Shown: in pieces, positions 32,303-41,975 of the stretch
How positions within the stretch are numbered: position 1 is the stretch's first letter
Layout: each line of letters begins with the position of its first letter
Source: Temnothorax longispinosus
Taxonomy: Eukaryota > Arthropoda > Insecta > Hymenoptera > Formicidae
NCBI RefSeq assembly: GCF_030848805.1
Contig: NC_092363.1
Span: 12,816,886-12,880,885 of the forward strand
Length of the DNA stretch: 64,000 nt
Reading direction: 5' to 3'
Made by a program: the position numbers and the translations under genes
Notes under the pieces: model-generated
Database searches by the model: none
The model's input: only the letters and a program-made list of their open reading frames with translations
What the model was told of the DNA's origin: nothing

Positions 32303-33456
32303 TAACAGAAGAGAGAGGCGTCGGTGACTTGGCAACGCCGCATGAGTTCTCACGCGTGAAGCTATAACCTTTTATTTTTTAGATGTTATTATATGTAATA
32401 TTTTGTAGATAAACAATTAACTTCAGTAAAATTTTCTTTTTAAGCATAAATATAAACTTTAAAATGTTATAAATATTTAAAATTGCAAATAATTGTAAAT
32501 TATAATTTTATTTTATATTTATTTATTGTAACAGTTTAAATTATAATTTATATAAGTTATACTTATATAAATTCTGAAACATACATACATAAAAAATAAC
32601 AGAATCATAAAATAACAGGATCATTCTACTGGCCACTAACAAATCTACCATTTTTTAAGCGATTATAATTCGACATTTCTGGTTCTGGATTATGATTTTG
32701 TGGTTGCTTTCATAACCTCACCCACGCCATGTAAACATACACGCAAGACGAGAAATGCGGTATTGTTAGATTGTTTCAAGCGACGCAGAAGGAAAAGTTT
32801 TGCGCTTCTGTGCATGGTGAGTTCTCATCTTAGTTCTCTCAACAAGAGGGACAAATATATGTAGGAATGATTCGTTCAAGTTGAACACGACTGGAACCGG
32901 AGAACGTCCTTAACCATGATGAATATCTTGTTAATCATAGCGGATATAAAAAATTCCTTTTGAGGGCTGAAAGTCCTAACAACATACTTAATTTTGATTG
33001 CAATGAAACTTCTCCAGCACGTTACATATCGTAATTATAATATGACAAAGTACGTGAAAATAGTTTTTTTGCAACTTTAACTTTAAATATCTCAAAATTG
33101 TGACGTGATAGAGCAATTTGGCAAACGGGGTCGTTATTCACTGTCCTAGAAAAGAAATTACTAGTCTCGTTTTGGTGTTCAAAAAAAGTCATTTTTTGTT
33201 GAACAGTGTGTAATTGTTTGTCGAAGAGAAAAGTGGTACAGAACTTTTTGACTTGATTTGATTTTAAGAATATGCAATAGTGCTCCAACTTTTGTAAACA
33301 TTTGTATATACATAAAAGCTCGAATGAGATTTCAATCATGTAGAAAGAATCAGACATGAAAGAATATAAAATACAGTAAGTACAGTAAATATACATAAAT
33401 GTAGATATATATATATATATATAAATAAATAAAGTATATACATTATAAGAGTAGAG
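32303..33456. other. AT-rich intron sequence without recognised genes
   Basis: A 153-codon minus-strand frame overlapping the FHIP donor (33022-33483) does not resemble any family I know and includes an (AT)n run. I regard it as fortuitous. A (TA)n run lies at about 33403-33425. Otherwise nothing is recognised. Confidence 0.5.
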
Positions 33457-33462
33457 ATATAC

Positions 33463-33674
33463 CTTCCTGTATGTATACTCCAATCATACAATTTAACAAG
33501 TAAATTTTCACTTAATAAGTATTCTAAACATGGAGAATGCGTTGCAGTGTTACCCTGTTGATAATAATTATGCGAATTTGAATCTCGTAGCTCTAGTATC
33601 AGTAACGTCACCATCTGGTCAACATGATTAACAACTCCAAGTACATCGTCTTGACTAGGTATCCCTTTAGGAGG
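33463..33674 (-). CDS. FHIP: FHIP (FAM160 family) exon, N-terminal region
   Basis: This is the upstream-most exon visible of an FHF-complex subunit. FHIP binds FTS and Hook proteins and links early endosomes and related cargo to dynein. The exon follows TTTTCAG and ends at AG|GTATATCT. It has 212 bp: 70 codons plus two bases. It reads from PPKGIPSQDDVLGVVNHVDQ to CLEYLLSENLLVKLYDWSIH, the conserved start of the FHIP helical domain. The two leftover bases (AG) are completed by A at the start of the exon at 4735, giving Arg and an unbroken family sequence (HTGR then FNNAVRLEQ). The initiator exon is not visible upstream, so the protein start is missing from this annotation. Confidence 0.88.
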
Positions 33675-34177
33675 CTGAAAAGTATACGAATTGTTAATTC
33701 TACTAAGAATATGATTAAGATAATAGCAACTTTCAGATCAATTTTTGTATTAACATCCATGCTTTTTCTTTGCCACTCACTTGAGTTTCTGAACTAATTA
33801 ATAGGATTGTACATTGTCAAATATTATTAAGTTTTTATTTCAAAATTGTTTTTTTAATAATATTTATTTTTATATTTAAAATTAAGTTCTTTAAAAAAAA
33901 TTTTAAGAAGGGTCTCTCAGTGAACTATTATACTCGAATGAGAACTCCCATGCTAGCGCCATAAGAAGAAAAAGTGATCCTCCAGGGAGTGATCCATGGT
34001 GGAAGGAAAACAAGGTGTGCTCGATAGAGGGATGTGTAGACGTCGCGACCTAGGCCAAGCGAGAATATTGGATATCATAACGTCATTGAATATTCTTTAT
34101 ATACGTGGCCTTCTGGATCAATCAATTTTCTTATGCTTATACATTATGCGTTATGCAAAAGTCTGTGTTTCCCGCTT
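33675..34177. other. Sequence upstream of the FHIP exon, no gene seen
   Basis: AT-rich intronic sequence with the polypyrimidine tract of the FHIP acceptor at its left edge. From about 34110 fragments of the following hairpin family appear (ATCAATTTTCTTATGC). No upstream FHIP exon was recognised. Confidence 0.45.
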
Positions 34178-34622
34178 AAAGGTCTATCCAGACAAACTTG
34201 CATAGGTGCATAACCATATGTATAAAGAAACGGATTGGTCTATTTCCTTATGCACATGCATATGGACCAATCAATTCTCTTATGCTTATGTTTATGCGCT
34301 ATGCAAGTTTGTCTGGATTGACCTTTAAGCGGGGAGCACACACTTCTGCACAATGCATAATGCGTAAGCATAAGAGAACTGATTGTTCTATTTCCTTATG
34401 CATATGTGTATGGACCAATCAATTTTCTTATGCTTACGCATTATGCGTTGTGCAGAAGTGTGTGCTCCCCACTTAAAGGTCTATCTAGACGAACTTGCAT
34501 AGCGCATAAATATAAGCATAAAAAAATTGATTGATCCATATACATGTGCATAAGAAAATGGGCCAATCCATCTCTTTATGCATATGCTTATACATCTATG
34601 CAAGTTTGTCTGGATAGACCTT
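34178..34622. mobile_element. Three adjacent hairpin MITEs (two alike, one different between)
   Basis: Hairpins at 34178-34326 and 34475-34622 share AAGGTCTATCyAGACrAACTTGCATA ends. The middle one (34329-34473) has GCGGGGAGCACACACTTCTGC ends. All contain GACCAATCAATT...TTATGC cores. TTAA-like sequence joins them, so a new MITE appears to insert preferentially at the edge of an old one. Confidence 0.8.
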
Positions 34623-34659
34623 AAGAGAGATACAGCCATACAGGCTGCGTTCCGACATT

Positions 34660-35150
34660 CATTGCCAGTGCTGAAAAGAGTGACCGCAAAAATAGCCCCT
34701 TTTTTCACCCTTGAATTTAGACTTCTACTTGGTAATAAATGATAGTCTATAATGAGGCATGTAAAGAAATTAAAAAAAAAAAATGTTACGACAAAATGGG
34801 TTCCGAATGAGTGCACAAATTAATGTAACCGTATACCTTTTTCACATTTATACTAACATATATTCGTGTATACCTGTAAATAATCACATAACAGCGAACG
34901 AATACGTTTTTTGAACCTATTATTATGTAAGTTTCCATTTCAACGTTTTAAAACAGCGAATACGCAAGTTGGTAAAATCACCAACTTTGACCCTCCATAT
35001 CTTGAAAATAAAAAGCCGGCTCAATCTAAAACTTTCTGAGGATTTATGCCTCATTATAGACTATCATTTAGTACCAAGTAGAAGTCTAAATTCAAGGGTG
35101 AAAAAAGGGGCTATTTTTGGCCTGTTTTTGCGGTCACTCTTTATTTTTCA
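34660..35150. mobile_element. Inverted-repeat element (AGTGACCGCAAAAA ends)
   Basis: AGTGACCGCAAAAATAGCCCC and its neighbour TAGACTTCTACTTGGTA return reversed at 35050-35150. The spacer holds TTCCGAATGAGTGCAC and AT-rich sequence. It has no coding capacity. Confidence 0.75.
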
Positions 35151-35158
35151 CTGATTAT

Positions 35159-35447
35159 GGCCGGTATTCATAGTTATTTAAGACCGTTTTAAGTTCAATC
35201 TTAAGATGTCATGAACCAATCACAGAGCTGTATTAGCGTCTTAAGGCTGATTTATAGAGGCCGTAACCGTTGATTTAAGCCGTAATCTTTAAGAAATTGG
35301 CCAATCACAGTCGATTGTCCTTCTCACATTTGACTGTGATTGGTCAATTTCTTAAAGATTACGGCTTAAATCAACGGTTACGGCCTCTATATAAATCAGC
35401 CTTTAAGACATTACTTAAGACGATCTTAAAGACTATGAATACCGGCC
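35159..35447. mobile_element. MITE with GGCCGGTATTCATAG ends, host of a nested hairpin
   Basis: GGCCGGTATTCATAGTTATTT is mirrored by GACTATGAATACCGGCC. After removal of the nested hairpin (35244-35402) and one TTA, the arms join as AGCGTCTTAAGACATTAC. Confidence 0.85.
35244..35402. mobile_element. Nested hairpin MITE with AGGCTGATTTATA ends, TTA duplication
   Basis: AGGCTGATTTATAGAGGCCG is mirrored by CGGCCTCTATATAAATCAGCCT and flanked by TTA (35241-35243, 35403-35405). The arms are nearly perfect over 70 bp. Core: GGCCAATCACAGTCGATTGTC. TTA duplication indicates a PIF/Harbinger-type MITE. Confidence 0.9.
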
Positions 35448-35450
35448 TAT

Positions 35451-35621
35451 GACTGATGGCAGAGAACGCATGTAAGTATTGTAGTCGTGGACGTAAAGTA
35501 AAGCAGAGAAAGACGTAAACGTTCAATGTATGACTATTAACCTCATCTAAGTTTACATCTTTTTCTGCCTTACTTTACGTCCACGATTACGATGCTTATG
35601 TCCCGTTTTCTGCTATCAGCC
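35451..35621. mobile_element. Hairpin MITE (GACTGATGGCAGAGAACGC ends)
   Basis: GACTGATGGCAGAGAACG is mirrored loosely by CGTTTTCTGCTATCAG. The inner arms pair GTCGTGGACGTAAAGTAAAG with CTTTACGTCCACGA. Confidence 0.7.
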
Positions 35622-35960
35622 TTTCAGTACTGGCAGTAAATATTAGAATGCAGTCATAGAGAGAGTGCAAGAAAAAAACTTTCGTGTTCGAACTCGTTAA
35701 GTAAATACTTCCAGATGTGCATTGAAACACGTTTGAGTTTTGTCGCTGAACATACCACTTCCGCTTTTGAAACGAATGGCGACGGTTATTCCGATCACTC
35801 CCTTGAGGATCACTAAAAAAGATGGGTTGCTTTGTAGCCATTAGAGTCTCTATAATAAGAGTTTGAACACCGCGTTGACGATTTTTCGATCCGCCATATG
35901 TTTCAACCAAGAAGTTAGTAGAGTAATGAGATAAAGCTATAAGTGGGAGTGAGACAAAGC
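35622..35960 (-). CDS. Unrecognised 104-codon open frame (low confidence)
   Basis: The minus-strand frame 35596-35910 reads METYGG-type residues MVETYGGSKNRQRGVQTL, then PIFFSDPQGSDRNNRRHS, without internal stop and outside obvious repeats. It is basic and hydrophilic in its first two thirds. I find no family resemblance. It could be an exon of an unknown gene or chance. A competing ATG (MADRKIVNAVFKLLL) ends after 15 codons. Confidence 0.15.
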
Positions 35961-36037
35961 TATCATTGGTCCGTCATTTAGGCCCGGTTACACTAGAGAC
36001 CCTCTAGAGAGTCTCTAAGTTGCACTAACGTCGCAGA

Positions 36038-36194
36038 GGGTGCGTTCCATTTAACGATCACAAAGCTCGCGAGCATCATTCGTCCTTGTTTAACATTTGA
36101 CAAACAATAAGGATGGAATCAGCAAATTTGAGAATTTAAACAATAAGGATGGAATGATTCCACGAGCGTTGCGAGCGTTAAGTGGAACGCACCC
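36038..36194. mobile_element. Hairpin MITE (GGGTGCGTTCCATTTAACG ends)
   Basis: GGGTGCGTTCCATTTAACG is mirrored by CGTTAAGTGGAACGCACCC. The centre repeats AACAATAAGGATGGAAT twice. Confidence 0.8.
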
Positions 36195-36320
36195 ATAATA
36201 TTTAATCTTAGCTTAAGGCCCGGGCACATAGAAAAACTTAGGGCCAGCGCACGTACGTTGCCGTACCGTCTTACGCCTTACGTGAAAATCTTGTGTTACG
36301 CAACACATGAGCTAATCTTG

Positions 36321-36441
36321 GGAGCTTTCCAGCAAGCGACACAAGTCGACACAAACATCGGTCTATCTTTTTTTTTTGGCAATGAGTAACAAAGATAAAA
36401 CGATACTTGTGTTGACTTGCGTTGTTTGCTAGAAAGCTCCC
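36321..36441. mobile_element. Third-level hairpin (GGAGCTTTCCAGCAAGCG ends)
   Basis: GGAGCTTTCCAGCAAGCGAC is mirrored by TTGTTTGCTAGAAAGCTCC. The arms pair ACACAAGTCGACACAA with TTGTGTTGACTTGCG. It lies inside the left arm of the second-level element. Confidence 0.8.
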
Positions 36442-36489
36442 CTTATGTGTCGCACAAAGTAAAACGTAACGTAACTAGTCTTACGCTAC

Positions 36490-36625
36490 GTACACTGCCC
36501 GTCAACGATTTCTTCCCTGGGGCACACAGAAGTTCTGGTGGCTTTAATAAAAGTAACCAATAGCGTCTCTAGGCTTCTATGTTTCCCCCTTATCTCAGGA
36601 AAGGAATCGTTGATGGGCAGTGTAC
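36490..36625. mobile_element. Third-level hairpin (TACACTGCCCGTCAACGATT ends)
   Basis: TACACTGCCCGTCAACGATT is mirrored by AATCGTTGATGGGCAGTGTA. The host sequence (ACGTTACG) resumes on both sides. Confidence 0.8.
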
Positions 36626-37040
36626 GTTACGTTATGTTTTTCTTTGTGCGTTGCCGTAAGATTAGCTTACATGTCGCATAACGCAAGATTCTCACGTGAG
36701 ACATAAGACGTTACAACAATGTACGTGCGCTGGCCCTTAAGCAGTAAGACGTAAGCAGTAAGGAAATCAACAGTTTGGATTCTCTACCGTTTACGTTATG
36801 TCTTAAGTCCTTGACTGTAATTGGCTGATTTGCATACTACTTACGGCTTACTGCTTAAGTTTTTTTATGTGCTTGGACCCTTAACTCAAGGCACAAAAAA
36901 AGTTAAGCAGTAAGACGTTAGCAGTAATCAGCCAATCACAGTCAAGAACTTAAGACATAACGTAAGCGGTAGCGAATACAAACAGTTGATTTCTTTACTG
37001 CTTACGTCTTACTGCTTAAGTTTTTCTATGTGCCGGGCCT

Positions 37041-37790
37041 TCACTCTTCGTCTCTTTCTGTCTAGACAGAAAGAGATAAAGAGTAAGTTAAGCTAAGGGC
37101 AATAGAAAACGAGGGTTGGGCAAAATTCTCCATCTCGCTCGTCCCGCTTTCTTCTAGAATAGAGTTAGTTCACATTCTAATATAGGATATAGTTCACTAG
37201 GGTATCCTTAGATTGGAAAAGTACGATTCTATTGCGTTTACAAGAGAATGTTAAACTGGAAATTCTAACTTTAATGAAACTTTACCTACATGTATAATGT
37301 ATACGGAATAAATAGATTAATTTAAAAATTTTTAGTAGGTGTCAAAAATAGTCTTAAGGGGTGAAATCACTCTTCATACATGGATCATCTTTCGGTTTTT
37401 AAAAATATACATAAAAAATTATTTCAAATATCAGAAAACATTTTATACAAAAATCTTACAGTCAAAACCACTTAACGGTTAGGCGTGTTTAAGTTTAGAC
37501 TATAGAAGAAACTTTGTGGAAACATTCATACAATTTACATTTAAAACATAAATAAATTTTAATCTTTTAAATATATTTTTGATATATTTATTTATATTTG
37601 AATATTATTTTATAATAAATTATATTAATATTATTATATTTATTACTAACGTTTGTAATAAATGCGCTTATTCATTGTTAAGAATCTCTGTAAGCAAACT
37701 ATAGTATGACAGCAGATTGGCAGCAGATTTGCTCAGATATTGCAACAGATCTGATCCAGGTAGTTTATATCCTTATTCTGATATACATAT
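37041..37790. other. AT-rich stretch, no gene seen
   Basis: It starts with a short palindrome (CTCTTTCTGTCTAGACAGAAAGAG, 37060-37085) and a related TCACTCTTCGTCTC / AGAGTAAG pair, then AT-rich sequence. No ORF or element is assigned. Confidence 0.45.
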
Positions 37791-37794
37791 TTTG

Positions 37795-37986
37795 ATTTAG
37801 GATTGGGGGGATATTTCTCTCGAAGAAGTAGTTAGGGCCATAGTGCATGATGAGGAGGCGTGGTATTCCGCGTTTCTTTTATTCGCGAAAGTGGTGATGC
37901 GAACTAAGGAGGACGATGAACGTCGGAGACAGCAGGAGGCGCCTGTTCTGTCCCCGATTTCTATTAGGGACGCGGACTCGGGGTAA
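37795..37986 (+). CDS. Open frame without start codon, GC-richer, unassigned
   Basis: After TATTTTGATTTAG (a fair splice acceptor) a frame reads DWGDISLEEVVRAIVHDEEA, then WYSAFLLFAKVVMRTKEDDE, RRRQQEAPVLSPISIRDADS and a TAA. Codon-like composition and an amphipathic, charged helix make it look coding, and the block is clearly GC-richer than its neighbours. It may be a fragment of a retroelement or viral-derived gene. I cannot name the family. Confidence 0.3.
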
Positions 37987-37991
37987 ACCCG

Positions 37992-38210
37992 ATGTTGGAG
38001 ATTCTTCTGATCATTGGTTTTTTATCTTTATTGATTTTCGCATGTTGGTTTTCCGACGTGCGTATGTGCTGCGGATCCGTTGGGTGGGTCCCGCCTGCCT
38101 GTAGGGTTGCAATCGGCCTGTCGTTACTTGCATGGCGGGCCGGTACACCCGGGGCGGTCGATCGTTTGACTTTGTCGGGCGATTGGCTTGTGGCGGGTCC
38201 CTCCCTTTGA
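37992..38210 (+). CDS. Unassigned 72-codon ORF with N-terminal membrane segment
   Basis: MLEILLIIGFLSLLIFACWF opens with a clear hydrophobic helix, followed by Cys/Gly-rich sequence. It begins five bases after the stop of the preceding frame, which suggests that both belong to one mobile-element transcript. A second overlapping 62-codon frame exists (37916-38104). The family is unknown. Confidence 0.25.
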   Translation: MLEILLIIGFLSLLIFACWFSDVRMCCGSVGWVPPACRVAIGLSLLAWRAGTPGAVDRLTLSGDWLVAGPSL

Positions 38211-38374
38211 TTCGTGGCCGTGGATTACCGCGATCTATACCTTTTGTCTAGGCAGTCATTTAGCCGCGGGTTGTTTCGGTGTCCCTTTTCTACTCGGGAG
38301 TGGGAGGATGTCCACCACCGTAGAGTTAGCAGACGAATTAAATATTTTTGAATTATTTTTTGAAGTGAAACTTC

Positions 38375-39220
38375 TTTAGGCACAGTAGTGAATTCGATTC
38401 GCGACACGAAAAAGTGTAACGGAAGTGAAACTTCTTTGGTACGGTAGTAAGTTCGATTGTGCGACACAAAAAGTGTAACGAAAATTTGACCAATAGGCGT
38501 ACGGCGTTGGCGAGACGGTTCTTCTTCTGGCACGGTAGTAAGTTCGATTATGCGACACGGAAAGTGTAACGAAAATTCGACCAATAGGCGTACGAAATGA
38601 AACTTCTTTGGTACGGTAGTAAGTTCGATTGTGCGACACGGAAAGTGTAACGAAAATTCGACCAATAGGCGTACGAAATGAAACTTCTTTGGTACGGTAG
38701 TAAGTTCGATTGTGCGACACGGAAAATGTAACGAAAATTCGGCCAATAGGCGTACGAAATGAAACTTCTTTGGTACGGTAGTAAGTTCGATTGTGCGACA
38801 CGGAAAGTGTAACGAAAATTCGACCAATAGGCGTACGAAATGAAACTTCTTTGGTACGGTAGTAAGTTCGATTGTGCGACACGGAAAATGTAACGAAAAT
38901 TCGACCAATAGGCGTACGGCGTTGGCGAGACGGTTCTTCTTCTGGCACGGTAGTAAGTTCGATTATGCGACACGAAAAGTGTAACAAAAATTTTCGACCA
39001 ATTGGCGTACGAAATGAAACTTCTTTAATTGGTACGGTAGTAAGTTCGATTGTGCGACACGAAAAAACGTCACGAAATAGTGTCACGAAAATTCGACCAA
39101 CAGGCGTACAAAGTAAAACTCCTTTTGGATCGGTAAGTAAATTCGATTTTGCGACTCGAAAACGCGTCACGAAAATTCGATCAGGCGTACGGCACTGGCA
39201 AGACAGATATAGTGAGAACT
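38375..39220. repeat. 81-bp minisatellite (about ten units)
   Basis: Units run from GAAATGAAACTTCTTTGGTA through CGGTAGTAAGTTCGATTGTG and CGACACGGAAAGTGTAACG to AATTCGACCAATAGGCGTAC. The period is exactly 81 bp from about 38545 to 38869. Two units (38505, 38930) carry a GGCGTTGGCGAGACGG variant, so there is a higher-order pattern. Because 81 is a multiple of 3, long spurious ORFs (up to 264 codons) run through it on the minus strand. The sequence right after it (AAGTTTCACTTTTAACGCGC) may be part of an LTR element. Confidence 0.85.
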
Positions 39221-39661
39221 GCGTATAACACTATATTTTCGAGTTGCGGGCGGCTTGGAGTGACTAATTCCGTTGTTTTTGTATTAATTTCAGAAAAGTT
39301 ATGGCAAAGCCTTGCCTTCAGAAGTTTCACTTTTAACGCGCGTGGCGACCACACGCATGATTTTTTTATATAATTTGGTAATTATTTAGGGAAGTTTGAG
39401 AAAATTATTTAAACATTTGGGAAATAATTTTTTTTGTTATTAACTAAATTTTATCGAGCGTCAAGTTAGCAGATAGCAACTATGTTTAATGTGTACTATA
39501 AATGGAATCGATTGGAAATCATTTGGGGATGTTTATTATAATTTTTATTTGGGCAAAATCGCTTTTGGCTTCCTCACCGATTTGGCTGAATTTACAGGTA
39601 CGTGAGCATCAGAGAGAGCATGCGCAGTGACGTAAAAGTGCCCAAAATTTAAAATATACTA
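39221..39661. other. No gene recognised
   Basis: GC-richer tail of the minisatellite region (to about 39370), then AT-rich sequence. CCTCACCGATTTGGCTGAAT near 39575 also appears in other repeats. No ORF is supported. Confidence 0.4.
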
Positions 39662-40125
39662 TCCCAAATAGCAAAGCGTGTCTGAACAAAATCGTGCAAA
39701 CCTGTGATTGCTTATAATGCTGGCAACTTGCCGTATTTGCTTCAATGATTTCGAGTAATTTAATATTTGAAGCAACACGCAGGCAACATTGGTGTATGTA
39801 TTGCCAGCAATTTATCGGCAAGAGAGCAGCATCTTTACTTCGCGTTACTAGCAATATGATAGCATTGTGTGATCCTGTGAATTATTACAGCAACATGAAT
39901 TATGACAGCAACAGCTCAAATTTTAAATCAGTTAAATAAGTGACGATTTTAGACTGCAGCATAAGTTGCCAACAAGTTGCTGGCAAGTTGCTATACAAAA
40001 TTTTTATATCGCGAAGGCATCAACTTGCCGACAAATGCGGACTCAGTTGTCACAATTCTGATAGCAACACACACTATATTGTCGGCAACATGCCAGCAAC
40101 GATACAGACACGTTGCAATCTGGGA
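39662..40125. mobile_element. GGCAAC/GTTGCC word-saturated TIR element
   Basis: TCCCAAATAGCAAAGCGTGTCTG is mirrored, imperfectly, by CAGACACGTTGCAATCTGGGA. The body is full of GGCAACTTGCC, AGCAACA, TTGCCAGCAA, GTTGCTGGCAAGTTGC and CAACTTGCCGAC words in both orientations at irregular spacing. The open frames here are not convincing genes. Confidence 0.7.
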
Positions 40126-40149
40126 TTGTAATGAAAACCTATTACACAC

Positions 40150-40190
<41 letters not shown>

Positions 40191-40225
40191 ACGCACACAC
40201 ACACGCACACGCGCACGCACACACA

Positions 40226-40257
<32 letters not shown>

Positions 40258-40258
40258 C

Positions 40259-40322
<64 letters not shown>
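40150..40322. repeat. Compound (AC)n/(GCAC)n microsatellite
   Basis: About 170 bp of AC dinucleotides with GCAC interruptions. The His/Thr and Val/Cys open frames through it are artefacts. Confidence 0.97.
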
Positions 40323-40328
<6 letters not shown>

Positions 40329-40439
40329 GCACACCGACACCGTTAACGACACCGACGGCTGTCGATATAACAGAATACGGACCCTGAACGGTCAACTGTC
40401 TTAGTCAAAGTTTTGTAGTAATTGTTGATATGTGTGTAT

Positions 40440-40856
40440 AAACAGTATACACAAATAGGCGGGGGGAGGGGCTTCGCCGCAAGCGGAGTCCCTTCGCCCG
40501 CATAAAAAAACTAATCAAACTCCCAGCCTGATCCTAACTACTTTAATCAAGACGCTCGGACAAAAGCTCGAAAAAATTAGAAGCGAACGCCGGCCCACTT
40601 TGGGCCTAGGCTTAAAAATTTTGATATCTGACACAGGATTTTTGAGAATTTTTTCAGATTTTTAAATTGTAGCCATCGATATGTCGGTTTAAAAAATTAT
40701 AACTAAATTAATTGTTAAAAAAAAACTAAAAAAATTTGGAGTGCATCTTAGAGGTAGAACAATAACATAAAAAATCGCCGACCAAATCCGAGAGGTCGAG
40801 GGTCAAACCCTGGCCGATTTGGCATAGAGAATGCCCCATGTATATATTATATATAA
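40440..40856. other. Repeat fragment, no gene
   Basis: GGCGGGGGGAGGGGCTTCGCC resembles the MITE at 19680, and CTAATCAAACTCCCAGCCTG follows. Later sequence (TTTCATCTTAGAGGTAGAAC) is unassigned. Confidence 0.4.
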
Positions 40857-41290
40857 TTCTTCAGTTTAGTTACCCCAACACAGAAATCCATGAAATTAGG
40901 CTCATACAGCATACGCTGTATTAATCATAACGATAATAAACCAGAAAATAGTTGATGTATTAAAAAGTATATATACATACAATTTTATGTTATAGGAAAG
41001 TAAAAGTATGCTTTTGTAGTTAAAGCAGAGAATATATTCTCTGCTTTAACCAAAAGCACAAACAGTTCAATACAAAGTATTCTCTGCTTTAACTAAATAT
41101 ACAAATAGTTATATTTTGAGATTGCAAATAACAATTTTCATAACCTGTCAAGTCGCTATAACTTTAACGATTAATATCTCGTTTCGGTGAGTAAGAGCGA
41201 TACTTTTTCGGCCAAATTCTTTCGTTTCGTGCAAAAACACGTCGAATAAGCCTAATTTCATCAATTTCTGTGCTGGGACAGCTAAACTAA
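40857..41290. mobile_element. TIR element with ATTCTTCAGTTTAGTTACC ends
   Basis: ATTCTTCAGTTTAGTTACCCC, then CACAGAAATC, is mirrored by TTTCTGTGCTGGGACAGCTAAACTAAAGAATTA. A nested GCAGAGAATATATTCTCTGC repeat occurs at 41025-41095. The same left terminus reappears at the last 30 bases of the window (63972-64000), so another copy begins there. Confidence 0.7.
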
Positions 41291-41760
41291 AGAATTACCA
41301 TAATATAATATATTGGTATTTATATAGAATAGCTACTGTACCTAAAAAATTAATAAAAATAGGCTTATTCGACGCATTTTGGCATGAAACGAAAGAATCT
41401 GGCAGAAAAATGCGGCGGTCTGCCATGCGAAGCGAGATATTTAGCGTTAAAGTTGACGATTCTTAGGTTAAAAATCCTGTCATACCGACGTGATGTAGCA
41501 ATCATGAGCACACACACATGTGTGTATGTCCTGCTTTATAGAAGTTGTGATTTTCGTTAAAGCAGGGCACACACACACACACATATGTCCTGCTTTATAG
41601 AAGTTGTGATTTTCGTTAAAGCAGGGCACACACACACACACACGTGTGTATGTCCTGCTTTATAGAAATTAGCCTATTTTTATTAATTTTTGAGGTGCAA
41701 TAGCTATTCTATATAAATACCAATTTTTCTCTTTCTCTCCTTTTTTGGAAACACACCCGA
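41150..41760. repeat. Inverted repeat pair plus CCTGCTTTATAG tandem units
   Basis: GATTAATATCTCGTTTCGG...CGTCGAATAAGCC (41165-41245) is mirrored at 41360-41460, and ATAGAATAGCTACTGTACC (41325) is mirrored near 41690. Between 41515 and 41665 the unit GTGTATGTCCTGCTTTATAG, then AAAGCAGGGCACACACAC, is repeated three times. Non-coding. Confidence 0.6.
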
Positions 41761-41975
41761 GATTGCCGAAAATAATGTTAAAGAATTAATTATTAATATT
41801 ATTAATTATATTATTAATTATTTAATATGTATACCTTATTCTTTTTCTCTCTACTTATCTGTTTCTCTCTCTCCCACACTTAGCGCTTAAAGGGAATATT
41901 AATTCTCAGCGCAAAATAAATAACTTCTTTATGTCATAGACAAAATTGTCATAGAATCTCACACGATAATACGCG

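Larger units (their letters stand above)
4736..33462 (-). other. FHIP: Giant (about 28.7 kb) TE-filled FHIP intron
   Basis: The donor (GTATAT, 33462-33457 on the minus strand) and acceptor (TTCTTACAG, ending at 4736) are consistent in phase and bracket nearly 29 kb. Almost all of it can be assigned to mobile elements: a 6.4 kb TIR element, a LINE, a Gypsy element, a second LINE, palindromes and hairpin MITEs. No other host exon was recognised inside. In the other direction, 33675-64000 may be a further intron of the same gene, but that is inference. Confidence 0.75.
36241..36736. mobile_element. Second-level MITE (GGGCCAGCGCACGTACGTTG ends), TTA duplication
   Basis: GGGCCAGCGCACGTACGTTG is mirrored by CAATGTACGTGCGCTGGCCC, flanked by TTA (36238-36240, 36737-36739). 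Arms with TCTTACGCCTTACGTGA continue inside on both sides of two third-level insertions. Confidence 0.85.
36216..37040. mobile_element. Hairpin MITE (AGGCCCGGGCACATAG ends) containing three further MITEs
   Basis: AGGCCCGGGCACATAGAAAAA is mirrored by TTTTTCTATGTGCCGGGCCT. Its own arms carry TTAAGCAGTAAGACGTAAGC and a CAGCCAATCACAGTCAAG core, present more than once, which suggests two overlapping copies. Inserted inside is the 36241-36736 element, which carries two more. Confidence 0.8.

Noticed and set aside
33022..33483. 153-codon minus-strand ORF next to the FHIP exon
   Set aside because: It includes a (TA)n run, overlaps the splice donor in another context and has no recognisable domain. 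It is probably chance in AT-rich intron.
38225..39228. Long open frames (227, 264, 141 and 118 codons) across the 81-bp repeat
   Set aside because: They result from a repeat unit whose length is a multiple of three. The peptide is the same 27 residues over and over, all frames vary together, and no family is recognised.
39977..40395. Several ORFs of 60-136 codons
   Set aside because: They read through a compound AC/GCAC microsatellite and word-repeat sequence, with only repetitive dipeptides.
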